Positions 1 through 6,114 of a DNA stretch of 13,910 bases are shown here, piece after piece (position 1 is the stretch's first letter; every line of letters starts with the position of its first letter). A model generated the notes under the pieces. It was given only the letters and a program-made list of their open reading frames with translations, had not been told where the DNA came from and made no database searches. The position numbers were made by a program, and so were the translations under genes. The DNA comes from Lachnospiraceae bacterium (GTDB taxonomy: Bacteria > Bacillota > Clostridia > Lachnospirales > Lachnospiraceae). Location of the stretch: positions 1 to 13,910 of the forward strand of contig JAJBTR010000099.1 in NCBI GenBank assembly GCA_020860745.1, written 5' to 3'.

Positions 1-618
1 GGACCGAACGGCGGCGGAAAGTCAACGCTGGCGAAGCTGATTGCCGGAATTGAGGAGCCGACTGGCGGCAGCAGTTTGTTTCACGGTGAGGATATCACGC
101 AGCTTGGTATCACGGCACGGGCGAAGCTCGGCATCAGCTATGCGTTCCAGCAGCCGGTTCGTTTCAAGGGGATTCAGGTGCTGGATCTTTTAAAAATCGC
201 GTCGGGAAAGAAACTGAGTGTCTCGGCAGCCTGCGAGTATCTGGCGGAGGTTGGGCTGTGTGCGAAGGATCACATCAATCGTGAGGTGAACGCAAGCCTG
301 TCCGGCGGCGAGTTAAAGCGTATCGAGATCGCGACGGTGCTGGCGCGGGGAACGCAGCTTTCTGTCTTTGATGAGCCGGAGGCGGGCATTGACTTGTGGA
401 GCTTCCAGAACCTGATCCAGGTGTTTGAGCGGATGCAGAAGAAGGACGAGCAGCGGTCGATCGTGGTGATTTCCCACCAGGAGCGGATTTTGAATATCGC
501 GGATGAGATTATTGTGCTCGCGGACGGACAGATCCGGGAGCAGGGATCGAAGGATGAGATTCTTCCGGGGCTTCTGGGAACATCCTCCGCGGTGAACGCA
601 TGTCAAAAGATAATGTAA
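1..618 (+). CDS. smsC: ABC ATPase of a SUF-like minimal (Sms) Fe-S assembly system, 5' truncated
   Basis: ATPase that partners a SufB/D-like scaffold to build Fe-S clusters in the cytoplasm; it is not a membrane transporter. The window opens inside the gene, exactly at the Walker A loop (GPNGGGKST, residues 1-9 of the visible 205), so about 30-40 N-terminal residues are missing. Visible in order: Q-loop FQQP (about 49-52), signature LSGGE (100-104) followed by KRIEI as in SufC, Walker B ending in FDEP (about 123-126), and the H-loop histidine in VISHQ (about 159). All catalytic elements are present. The stop is TAA at 616-618. The SmsB-like gene lies 215 bases downstream on the same strand, which supports the SmsC assignment over a generic transporter ATPase. 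The third residue of the Walker loop variable part is Gly where Ala or Ser is more usual; this should not impair function. The family is certain; SmsC versus SufC rests on the short single SufB/D partner. Confidence 0.9.
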   Translation, partial: GPNGGGKSTLAKLIAGIEEPTGGSSLFHGEDITQLGITARAKLGISYAFQQPVRFKGIQVLDLLKIASGKKLSVSAACEYLAEVGLCAKDHINREVNASLSGGELKRIEIATVLARGTQLSVFDEPEAGIDLWSFQNLIQVFERMQKKDEQRSIVVISHQERILNIADEIIVLADGQIREQGSKDEILPGLLGTSSAVNACQKIM

Positions 619-644
619 GTAGCAATTCAGAGCAGCAACAATAG

Positions 645-780
645 CGTGACACAGACCGTGCAGATTTATCTGTATCGGGCTGTGTTGTGCTATTGGGATG
701 GGCGGAATGCCCATCATAGCCGCAGGCATATGACGCTGTTTTTTGCGGCATATAGCCCGTCAGGGCGGTCTGTGGCCGGA
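645..780 (+). other. Nested inverted repeats between smsC and smsB; candidate structured RNA or palindromic element
   Basis: This stretch has no convincing gene but dense pairing potential. An outer 9-bp perfect inverted repeat, CACAGACCG at 650-658 with CGGTCTGTG at 766-774, encloses: a small hairpin CAGAT-TT-ATCTG at 661-672; CGGGCT at 676-681 with AGCCCG at 754-759; a 7-bp hairpin GATGGGC/GCCCATC at 697-703/709-715, extended by CTAT (690-693) with ATAG (716-719); and GCCGCA at 719-724 with TGCGGC at 744-749. The helices nest without conflict, apart from G719 being shared by two of them, and form a multi-branch fold ending about 60 bases before the smsB start. It could be a leader RNA, a processing or stability element between the two genes, or a small inserted palindromic DNA repeat. 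It matches no riboswitch class I recognise. The pairing is seen directly; the function is unknown. Confidence 0.5.
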
Positions 781-833
781 TGCTCTGAATGGATAAATAA
801 GGTAAATAATTACGTGGGTATAAGGAGTCGAAC

Positions 834-1769
834 ATGGCAGAATTTCAGAAGATGGATGCGATACAGAAAAGAATGTTAAGAGAGGTGGCGGATCTGCACT
901 CCGTCCCGGAGGGAGCATACAACATTCGTGCCAATGGCGTCAGCGCGGCGCGGAGCACGACGGCAAATATCGATATTGTCTCGAAGGAAAACGGCGCGGG
1001 CATTGATATCCGTATCAAACCGGGTACAGTAAATGAGAGTGTGCATATCCCGGTGGTGCTCAGCCAGAGCGGACTAAAGGAGACCGTGTATAATGATTTT
1101 TATATCGGGGAAGACAGCGACGTGGTGATCGTGGCAGGCTGCGGGATTGATAACTGCGGCAACCAGGATTCTGAGCATGACGGTATCCATCGTTTTTATG
1201 TGGGCAGGAACGCAAAAGTGAAATATGTGGAAAAGCATTACGGTTCCGGTGAGGGAACCGGCAAGCGCATCCTGAATCCGGGGACAGAGGTCTACATGGA
1301 AGAGGGAAGTTCGATGGAGATGGACATGGTTCAGATCAAGGGGGTCGATTCGACGGACCGGAAGACGACAGCGGAGCTGGCGGCAGGCGCGCGTCTGGTT
1401 GTGCGGGAGCGCCTGATGACACACGGCGACCAGTACGCGGTAAGCGATTACCGGGTGACTTTAAACGGTGAGGGCGCCAATGCCGATGTGGTATCCCGTT
1501 CTGTGGCGCGGGACAATTCTTATCAGAAGTTTGACTCCCGTATTATCGGAAACGCACCCTGCACCGGACATACCGAGTGTGATGCGATCATCATGGATAA
1601 GGCGCGGATTCTCGCAATCCCGCAGCTGGAGGCCAACGACCTGGATGCAGCGCTGATCCACGAGGCCGCCATAGGAAAGATCGCCGGGGAGCAGATTATC
1701 AAGCTGATGACGCTGGGACTCACGGAGAGCGAGGCAGAGGAGCAGATTATCAACGGCTTTTTGAAATAA
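834..1769 (+). CDS. smsB: SufB/SufD-like Fe-S scaffold subunit, short SmsB form
   Basis: A 311-residue SufB/D-fold (SufBD, PF01458) protein, shorter than classical SufB (about 470) and SufD (about 420) and matching the single-scaffold SmsB of minimal SUF-like systems in anaerobic Firmicutes and archaea. The C-terminal half aligns by eye with the SufB core: GHTECDAIIM places Cys249 where E. coli SufB has its conserved Cys405, and LIHEAAIGKI puts His276-Glu277 at the SufD His360 / SufB Glu434 region. Further cysteines sit in CGIDNC (103 and 108). The chain ends in the usual SufB-like tail INGFLK. The start at 834 follows AAGGAGT with 7-8 bases spacing; Met7 is a possible alternative. With SmsC it would form a scaffold-ATPase complex that assembles clusters. 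No cysteine desulfurase is visible here. The long gap to smsC suggests the pair may not be tightly translationally coupled. Confidence 0.9.
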   Translation: MAEFQKMDAIQKRMLREVADLHSVPEGAYNIRANGVSAARSTTANIDIVSKENGAGIDIRIKPGTVNESVHIPVVLSQSGLKETVYNDFYIGEDSDVVIVAGCGIDNCGNQDSEHDGIHRFYVGRNAKVKYVEKHYGSGEGTGKRILNPGTEVYMEEGSSMEMDMVQIKGVDSTDRKTTAELAAGARLVVRERLMTHGDQYAVSDYRVTLNGEGANADVVSRSVARDNSYQKFDSRIIGNAPCTGHTECDAIIMDKARILAIPQLEANDLDAALIHEAAIGKIAGEQIIKLMTLGLTESEAEEQIINGFLK

Positions 1770-1791
1770 AATTTGGAAGAAATGTCACATC

Positions 1792-1838
1792 AACAGCCAA
1801 ACTGTCACATCATTCGATTTCGGCGGGGCGGCTGTTTT
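1792..1838 (+). terminator. Weak terminator-like inverted repeat after smsB
   Basis: AACAGCC at 1792-1798 pairs with GGCTGTT at 1830-1836, and the second arm runs into a short T stretch. The stem is only 7 bp and the loop about 31 bases, so this is a marginal terminator. Within it lie two copies of TGTCACATCA, starting at 1783 and 1803 (20-base period), which could instead be a protein-binding direct repeat upstream of the HD gene. Confidence 0.3.
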
Positions 1839-1972
1839 GCTATGCTGTTAAAAACGATGTTGGGATTCATAGTGTACCGGTGATGAAAAAAGTATAGACA
1901 AAACTAAAGCGGGTGTATCATTTCTGGTAAAAGCGTGATAAACTGGGAGTAATTAATGAGGAGGATTTTCAT

Positions 1973-2518
1973 ATGACCAGAGATGAAGCATGGGAACTAT
2001 TGAGAGAATATAATAAGGAATCATTTCATCTTGAGCACGCGCAGACTGTGGAACAGACCATGCGTTATTTTGCGGAACAGCTCGGATTCGGGGAAGAAAA
2101 GGATTTCTGGGGTATCGTGGGACTCCTTCACGACCTGGATTTTGAACAGTACCCGGAGCAGCATTGCATCAAGAGCCAGGAGATTATGCGGGAATGCGGC
2201 GTGGATGAGCAAATTATTCATGCCACAGCCAGTCATGGGTATGGCATTACCGTGGATATCCAACCGGAGCATGAGATGGAAAAGGTCCTCTATGCGGTGG
2301 ATGAACTGACCGGGCTGATCGGGGCGGTTGTGTTGATGCGCCCGTCGAAGAGTGTCCAGGATCTGGAGCTCAAATCCGTGAAAAAGAAGTATAAGAACAA
2401 GGGCTTTGCCGCGGGATGCGACCGCGAAGTGATTCAGCGCGGGGCGGATATGCTGGGATGGACGCTGGACGAGTTGATTACGAGGACGATTGAGGCGCTC
2501 CGTACCTTTCAGGCATAA
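1973..2518 (+). CDS. HD-domain phosphohydrolase-like protein
   Basis: A 181-residue soluble protein with an HD superfamily metal-hydrolase core. The motifs follow the usual order: an early His (His22 in HLEHA), the diagnostic His53-Asp54 in GLLHDLDF, histidines at 83 and 88 in HATASHG, and Asp110 in AVDELTGLI. These would bind one or two divalent metals and hydrolyse phosphomonoester or nucleotide substrates; the substrate cannot be told from sequence. The length fits stand-alone HDIG-type proteins common in clostridia, with no fused sensor or GGDEF partner. The start is fixed by GAGGAGG at 1958-1964, 8 bases before the ATG. It stands between smsB and the alcohol dehydrogenase, with 203 bases upstream and about 370 downstream, so it is probably its own transcription unit. 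Family assignment is secure; role unknown. Confidence 0.85.
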   Translation: MTRDEAWELLREYNKESFHLEHAQTVEQTMRYFAEQLGFGEEKDFWGIVGLLHDLDFEQYPEQHCIKSQEIMRECGVDEQIIHATASHGYGITVDIQPEHEMEKVLYAVDELTGLIGAVVLMRPSKSVQDLELKSVKKKYKNKGFAAGCDREVIQRGADMLGWTLDELITRTIEALRTFQA

Positions 2519-2595
2519 GTGCTCGCGCGTAAAGTACCCACAGGGCAGACTTGTCGCAAATAATACTTTATTTCAGTATATTAAATTTTTTCAAT

Positions 2596-2624
2596 TTGAT
2601 TCGGATGGGATATGCTGGTATAAA
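2596..2624 (+). promoter_or_regulatory. Sigma-A-type promoter upstream of the alcohol dehydrogenase
   Basis: TTGATT at 2596-2601 and TATAAA at 2619-2624 are separated by exactly 17 bases, in an AT-rich stretch that follows the HD gene. Transcription would begin near 2631 and give a leader of about 255 bases that carries the tandem palindromic repeats. The two hexamers are good but not perfect matches to TTGACA/TATAAT. Confidence 0.5.
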
Positions 2625-2660
2625 TAGTCCACGTATGGAAATGAAAAAGTAGCAGTAATT

Positions 2661-2866
2661 GGCGAGTGACGAGTTGGATCGGGATGAAATCACGATATAA
2701 TGAGCGCAAGCGAGTCAACGTGCTTGCACGATTGACGAGCGGCGAAATGCGATCATGTGCCGTTTTTGCACATGATATAATGAGCGCAAGTGAGGAAAGT
2801 CATGCTTGCATGAATTTGACGAACGGCGAAAATGCGATCATGTGCTGTATTTGCACATGATATAAA
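2661..2866 (+). repeat. Tandem palindromic repeat array, about 80-85 bp period
   Basis: Two nearly complete copies and two partial ones of an imperfect repeat. The anchor GATATAA recurs at about 2694, 2774 and 2859, giving periods of 80 and 85 bases. Each full unit holds GAGCGCAAG, a CTTGC palindrome, TTGACGA(G/A)CGGCG and ATGCGATCATGTGC. Two perfect 9-bp hairpins, ATCATGTGC/GCACATGAT, lie at 2752-2760/2768-2776 and 2837-2845/2853-2861, with 7-base loops. A small palindrome differs between copies by a compensatory pair: CGTGCTTGCACG (2719-2730) versus CATGCTTGCATG (2801-2812). A decayed copy starts near 2661. The array sits in the presumed 5' leader of the alcohol dehydrogenase. It resembles a dispersed intergenic palindromic repeat more than a CRISPR: units are contiguous, with no unique spacers. 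Confidence 0.75.
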
Positions 2867-2887
2867 ACTGACAGAATGGAGACGAAT

Positions 2888-4081
2888 ATGCAGAATTTTA
2901 CATACTATACCCCCACGGAGATTATTTTCGGCAGGAGCGCCGAAAAAGAGGCCGGTCGGCTTGCGGCGAAATGGAATGCCAAAAAGGTTCTGATTGTCTA
3001 TGGCGGCGGGAGCGCGGTTCGCAGCAGACTTCTGGCTGTCATTGAGGCGGAGCTGGATATAGAGGGCATTGCGTGGGATACGCTTTCCGGCGTGCGGCCC
3101 AATCCCCGCCTGGCACTGGCGCGGGAAGGTGTAAAAACGGGGGTTGCCTTTGGTGCGGATCTGGTTCTGGCCGTGGGCGGCGGCAGTGTGATTGATACAG
3201 CCAAGGCGGTCGCTATCGGGGCTGCCAATCCGGGCACGGATCTCTGGGATTTCTGGACAGGGAAGGTGGGGAAACCGAAACAGGTTCTGCCTGTCGGCGT
3301 TGTTCTTACGATTGCGGCTGCCGGAAGTGAGACCAGTGACTCCGCTGTCCTGACTAATGAGGAGACTGGGACGAAAAAGGGATACGGAGGGGATTTTGTC
3401 CGCCCGAAGTTTGCCTTGATGAATCCTGAACTGGCGGCTACCTTGCCACGCTATCAGCTTGCCTGCGGCGTGGTGGATATCCTGATGCATACGCTGGAGC
3501 GCTATTTTACTCCGGTGGAGGGAAACCATCTCACGGATGAGATCGCGGAGGGGCTGATGCGGACCATCATCTGCGAGGGAAAGAAGGTCTATGACAATCC
3601 CGCCGATTACGACGCCATGAGTGAAGTAATGTGGTGCGGAAGTCTCTCACACAATGGGCTGACCGGTCTTGGCCGCGGCAAAGATTTTTCCTGTCACAAG
3701 CTGGGACATGAGATTGGCGGGATGTTTGACGAGGCTCACGGCGCGACGCTCTCTGCTGTCTGGGGGAGCTGGGCGCGGTATGTGTACCGTCAGGATATTG
3801 CACGTTTTGTGCGCTACGGACGGAAAGTCTGGGGCATTGACGGTGATGCAGCCGGGGAGGATGAGATCGCTCTTGCCGCTATCCGGCGGACGGAGGATTT
3901 TTTCCGCTCTCTGGATATGCCGGTGTGTCTGGGAGAGCTGGGTATGGGTGTGCAGCCGGAGGGGGTGCTGCAGAAGATGGCGGACAGCGCGACAAACGGC
4001 GGCACGGTGAAGCTTGGCAGTTTTTGCCCCATGGACGCGGAGGATATGGTGGCAATTTATCAATGTGCAAATCATGTGTAG
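2888..4081 (+). CDS. Iron-containing alcohol/aldehyde dehydrogenase, YqhD/butanol dehydrogenase type
   Basis: Group III (iron-dependent) alcohol dehydrogenase, 397 residues; it interconverts aldehydes and primary alcohols with NAD(P)H, typically to dispose of reducing power or detoxify aldehydes. The N-terminus (FTYYTPTEIIFG) is typical of YqhD/BDH enzymes. The nucleotide loop GGGSVID lies at about 97-103. Metal ligands are Asp197, His201, His270 and His284; their spacing (4, 69, 14) is the same as in E. coli YqhD (Asp194, His198, His267, His281), which favours this subgroup over FucO. The ATG at 2888 is preferred because GGAGA sits just upstream of it; the in-frame ATG at 2876 has no ribosome site and would overlap the GGAG. 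It follows the promoter at 2596 and the palindromic array. The next gene, dCMP deaminase, starts 185 bases later and is probably unrelated in function. The true substrate (butanal or other aldehyde) is unknown. Confidence 0.92.
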   Translation: MQNFTYYTPTEIIFGRSAEKEAGRLAAKWNAKKVLIVYGGGSAVRSRLLAVIEAELDIEGIAWDTLSGVRPNPRLALAREGVKTGVAFGADLVLAVGGGSVIDTAKAVAIGAANPGTDLWDFWTGKVGKPKQVLPVGVVLTIAAAGSETSDSAVLTNEETGTKKGYGGDFVRPKFALMNPELAATLPRYQLACGVVDILMHTLERYFTPVEGNHLTDEIAEGLMRTIICEGKKVYDNPADYDAMSEVMWCGSLSHNGLTGLGRGKDFSCHKLGHEIGGMFDEAHGATLSAVWGSWARYVYRQDIARFVRYGRKVWGIDGDAAGEDEIALAAIRRTEDFFRSLDMPVCLGELGMGVQPEGVLQKMADSATNGGTVKLGSFCPMDAEDMVAIYQCANHV

Positions 4082-4266
4082 ATTTGCAGGCGATGCGGAT
4101 TTTGAAAGTGATGGGGAGGATATATCATCGCCGCTGGTTTCCTGAGCGGATGATAGATAGTACGATAGTACCGTGTTTGCCTATATTGGAACGAAATGAA
4201 TTTGGTGTGTATGTCGGGGATTTATGAAAATATATGCAGTGTCTGTAACTGAGAAGGAGGCAGATT

Positions 4267-4752
4267 ATGTCCGGAAAAAGAGAAAATTATATTACCTGGG
4301 ATGAATATTTTATGGCGGTGGCGAAGCTGGCAGGGATGCGCTCCAAGGATCCGAATTCCCAGGTGGGCTCCTGCATCGTGAGCGAGGATAACAAGATTTT
4401 GTCTATGGGATACAACGGCTTTCCGCGCGGGTGTTCCGACGATGAGTTCCCATGGGCGAGGGAGGGCGATGAGGGGGAGACTAAGTACCCCTATGTGGTT
4501 CACAGCGAGCTGAACGCCATTCTCAATTACCGGGGCGGCAGCCTGGACGGGGCAAAGCTGTACGTTTCGCTTTTTCCCTGCAATGAGTGCGCCAAGGCAA
4601 TCATACAGTCCGGCATCAAGACCATCGTATATGCGGAGGATAAATATGACGGGACGCCGTCCGTGCTGTCATCCAAGAGGATGCTGGATGCGGCGGGAGT
4701 GCGCTATTATCGGTATCAGCCTTCCGGGCGGATGTTGGAGATAACGGTGTAG
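4267..4752 (+). CDS. Deoxycytidylate (dCMP) deaminase, ComEB-like
   Basis: Zinc-dependent deaminase of 161 residues that converts dCMP to dUMP, feeding thymidylate synthesis in the cytoplasm. The zinc site is complete: His79-Ser-Glu81 (HSE, the H-x-E motif with the catalytic Glu) and PCNEC with Cys105 and Cys108. Other family marks are the N-terminal WDEYFM, KDPNSQVGSCIV and GYNGFPRGC, the last typical of dCMP deaminases and not of cytidine or tRNA deaminases. Length is normal for the family (150-180). The start follows AAGGAGG 7 bases upstream. It is preceded by 185 bases that hold only an imperfect, T-less hairpin at 4124-4154. The gene is probably a single transcription unit facing the convergent LysR region. 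Confidence 0.95.
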   Translation: MSGKRENYITWDEYFMAVAKLAGMRSKDPNSQVGSCIVSEDNKILSMGYNGFPRGCSDDEFPWAREGDEGETKYPYVVHSELNAILNYRGGSLDGAKLYVSLFPCNECAKAIIQSGIKTIVYAEDKYDGTPSVLSSKRMLDAAGVRYYRYQPSGRMLEITV

Positions 4753-4756
4753 GCGC

Positions 4757-4978
4757 TTATAAACGATTTTTTTCGCAGTAGGTCAGATAACCGGTGGTAA
4801 ACAGTATGCTCCACAGGTTGTCTATGTTCTGATCAATTTCTTCGTAAGTCAGATCCATGCGAAGATCTTTATTGATGCTTTTTCCCTCGGAAAGCTCTTC
4901 CAGTTCTGCACGTGTAGTATCGTCCGCCATGCCAACGAAGCGTATGATCAGGTCATGTATTCTGAAATAAAATGTCAA
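4757..4978 (-). pseudogene. Relic of an AAA-ATPase_like / PD-(D/E)XK family protein (PF09820)
   Basis: A 73-codon open frame that reads as an internal slice of the large (500-600 residue) clostridial AAA-ATPase_like proteins. From HDLIIRFVG to LFTTGYLT it matches, by recall of that family, the segment just after the ATPase domain, including the hallmark LTYEEIDQNIDNLWSILFTTGYLT region (here split only for length; residues about 41-66). There is no Walker A or B, no nuclease domain and no upstream coding continuation: the 5' end runs into the C-terminal codons of the LysR gene (26-base overlap), and the 3' end stops a few codons after the conserved block. It therefore looks like the remnant of a deletion. 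It could be translated as a small protein, but no ribosome site supports its ATG at 4976-4978. Confidence 0.7.
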
Positions 4979-5837
4979 TGTATTCCGGCACTCCCACGGA
5001 CATATTTTTCTTCTTCCACATGGCTCCCACCTTTAATACAGGATTGCAGTCTGTTATTTTTCTGAAAACTGCGGATGTCGTGTGATTTTCGATATTGGAC
5101 GGCAGGATAGAGACTCCCATGCCGGCTTCCACCATGATCAGCGCCGTATCAATATGAGAATAATCGCAGATGATGTTTGGCGGAATCGGGCCGTGTTCCA
5201 CATATTCAGAAAGCATCTGGGCGTAAGAAGGAAACTGGTGTGCACTCGGCAGAATCAACGGATAGCGAAGTAAGTCTGCAATATATATTTTCTCCTGACC
5301 GGCCAGTTGGTGCTCTGCTGGTAGCACGGCGCTGATGCCGTCGTCATAAAGCTCCTTAAAAATAATGTCCGGCGGCAGGAAAGAATTGGGAAAGAGGATA
5401 CACAGAGCCACATCCACGATATTATTGTTAAAAGCCTCTGACAGATCATTCACCTGCAGGCTGGCCAGGGAGATCGTCATGTTCGGGTATTTCTGACGGA
5501 AATTCTGGATGCTGGCGGTCAGAAGATCCCGGACTGCGGCATCCAGAAAGCCGATGCGGAGCTGACCGGTTAATTCACCCTTGCTTCGTTGGATTAAGGT
5601 CATAGCTTCCTCATAAGCGGAAAGGATTTTTTGTGCTTTTGTCAAAAATTCGGTGCCGATCTGTGTGAGACAGACACCCTGCCTGGAGCGGGCGAACAGC
5701 TGTACACCCAGTTCATTTTCCAGTGAGAGGATGTATTTGGACAGGGTAGACTGTCCGATAAACATGCGTTCTGCTGTGCGCTTGAAATTTAATGTGTATG
5801 CCAGATCTGTGAATTCTTTTAGAGTCTGAATTGTCAT
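4953..5837 (-). CDS. LysR-type transcriptional regulator
   Basis: A 294-residue LTTR. The N-terminal winged helix-turn-helix (about residues 1-60) shows the classic pattern, with FTDLAYTLNFKRTAERMF, then SQ-like QSTLSKYILSLENELGVQLF and the wing FARSRQGVCLTQIG. The rest is the periplasmic-binding-protein-like effector domain, with GQLRIGFLDAA at the hinge and GMGVSILPS near the end. Start: ATG at 5835-5837, preceded on its strand by GAGGAGAAAGG. It is divergent from the redox operon beginning at 6115, with a 277-base shared upstream region, the standard layout for a regulator controlling a neighbouring operon. The effector is unknown but plausibly the substrate or product of that operon. Its 3' end overlaps the PF09820 relic, so the C-terminus may have been slightly altered by that junction, though the length is normal (290-300). 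Confidence 0.93.
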   Translation of the reverse strand: MTIQTLKEFTDLAYTLNFKRTAERMFIGQSTLSKYILSLENELGVQLFARSRQGVCLTQIGTEFLTKAQKILSAYEEAMTLIQRSKGELTGQLRIGFLDAAVRDLLTASIQNFRQKYPNMTISLASLQVNDLSEAFNNNIVDVALCILFPNSFLPPDIIFKELYDDGISAVLPAEHQLAGQEKIYIADLLRYPLILPSAHQFPSYAQMLSEYVEHGPIPPNIICDYSHIDTALIMVEAGMGVSILPSNIENHTTSAVFRKITDCNPVLKVGAMWKKKNMSVGVPEYIDILFQNT

Positions 5838-5888
5838 AACCTTTCTCCTCGCTTGCTGTCCCCCATTGCTTCTGATTATACAGCAGGT

Positions 5889-5903
5889 TTTCTTTATGAG
5901 AAA
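5889..5903. promoter_or_regulatory. Candidate LysR-type binding site in the divergent region
   Basis: TTTCT-TTATG-AGAAA is a perfect 5-5-5 interrupted dyad that fits the T-N11-A scheme of LysR-family sites. It lies about 50 bases upstream of the regulator's start, in the 277-base region between regulator and operon, so autoregulation is possible. The dyad is short and AT-rich and could be chance. Confidence 0.35.
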
Positions 5904-6075
5904 GATTTATTTCAAAAAAGATTTCAGGTGTTCGTATTTTTACAGGAAATGACTTAATATTGTTCACTATAAACTTCCAGGAGTGGGTGGAGCGGTAATT
6001 CCAAAATGGCATTGACCCTTTCTGAATGGTACACACGATTGAGAGAAGTTCTGTGTTACGCTTATTGCAGAAAAA

Positions 6076-6097
6076 ATATGCGCAATGAGGCGCATAT
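6076..6097 (+). promoter_or_regulatory. Hairpin directly before the first gene of the redox operon
   Basis: ATATGCGC (6076-6083) and GCGCATAT (6090-6097) form a perfect 8-bp inverted repeat with loop AATGAG. It ends only 4-5 bases before the purine-rich ribosome site (AAGGAAAGGGGG, about 6102-6113). It could act as an operator or as an mRNA 5' stem that affects translation or stability. An additional dyad, ATTGC (6064-6068) with GCAAT (6082-6086), overlaps it. Confidence 0.4.
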
Positions 6098-6114
6098 GAA
6101 AAAGGAAAGGGGGT

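Noticed and set aside
646..879. 77-codon open frame in the smsC-smsB spacer
   Set aside because: It runs through the palindromic segment and into smsB in another frame, with no ribosome site or family resemblance.
2696..2781. TATAAT sequences in the palindromic repeats as promoters
   Set aside because: The -10-like hexamers come with the repeat unit, and no -35 hexamer stands 16-18 bases upstream of either copy. The 2596-2624 promoter is better.
2661..2866. CRISPR array
   Set aside because: The units are contiguous and alike throughout, about 80-85 bases long, with no short repeat/unique spacer alternation and no cas genes.
2753..3529. Long minus-strand open frame (258 codons) opposite the alcohol dehydrogenase
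   Set aside because: It lies antisense to a gene with complete catalytic motifs, has no recognisable domains, and its composition is typical of a shadow frame. The same applies to minus-strand frames at 8175-8849, 10060-10950 and 11654-12271.
4124..4154. Terminator after the alcohol dehydrogenase
   Set aside because: ATCATC..CGCT/AGCGGATGAT form a bulged stem, but no T run follows, so support is too weak to annotate.
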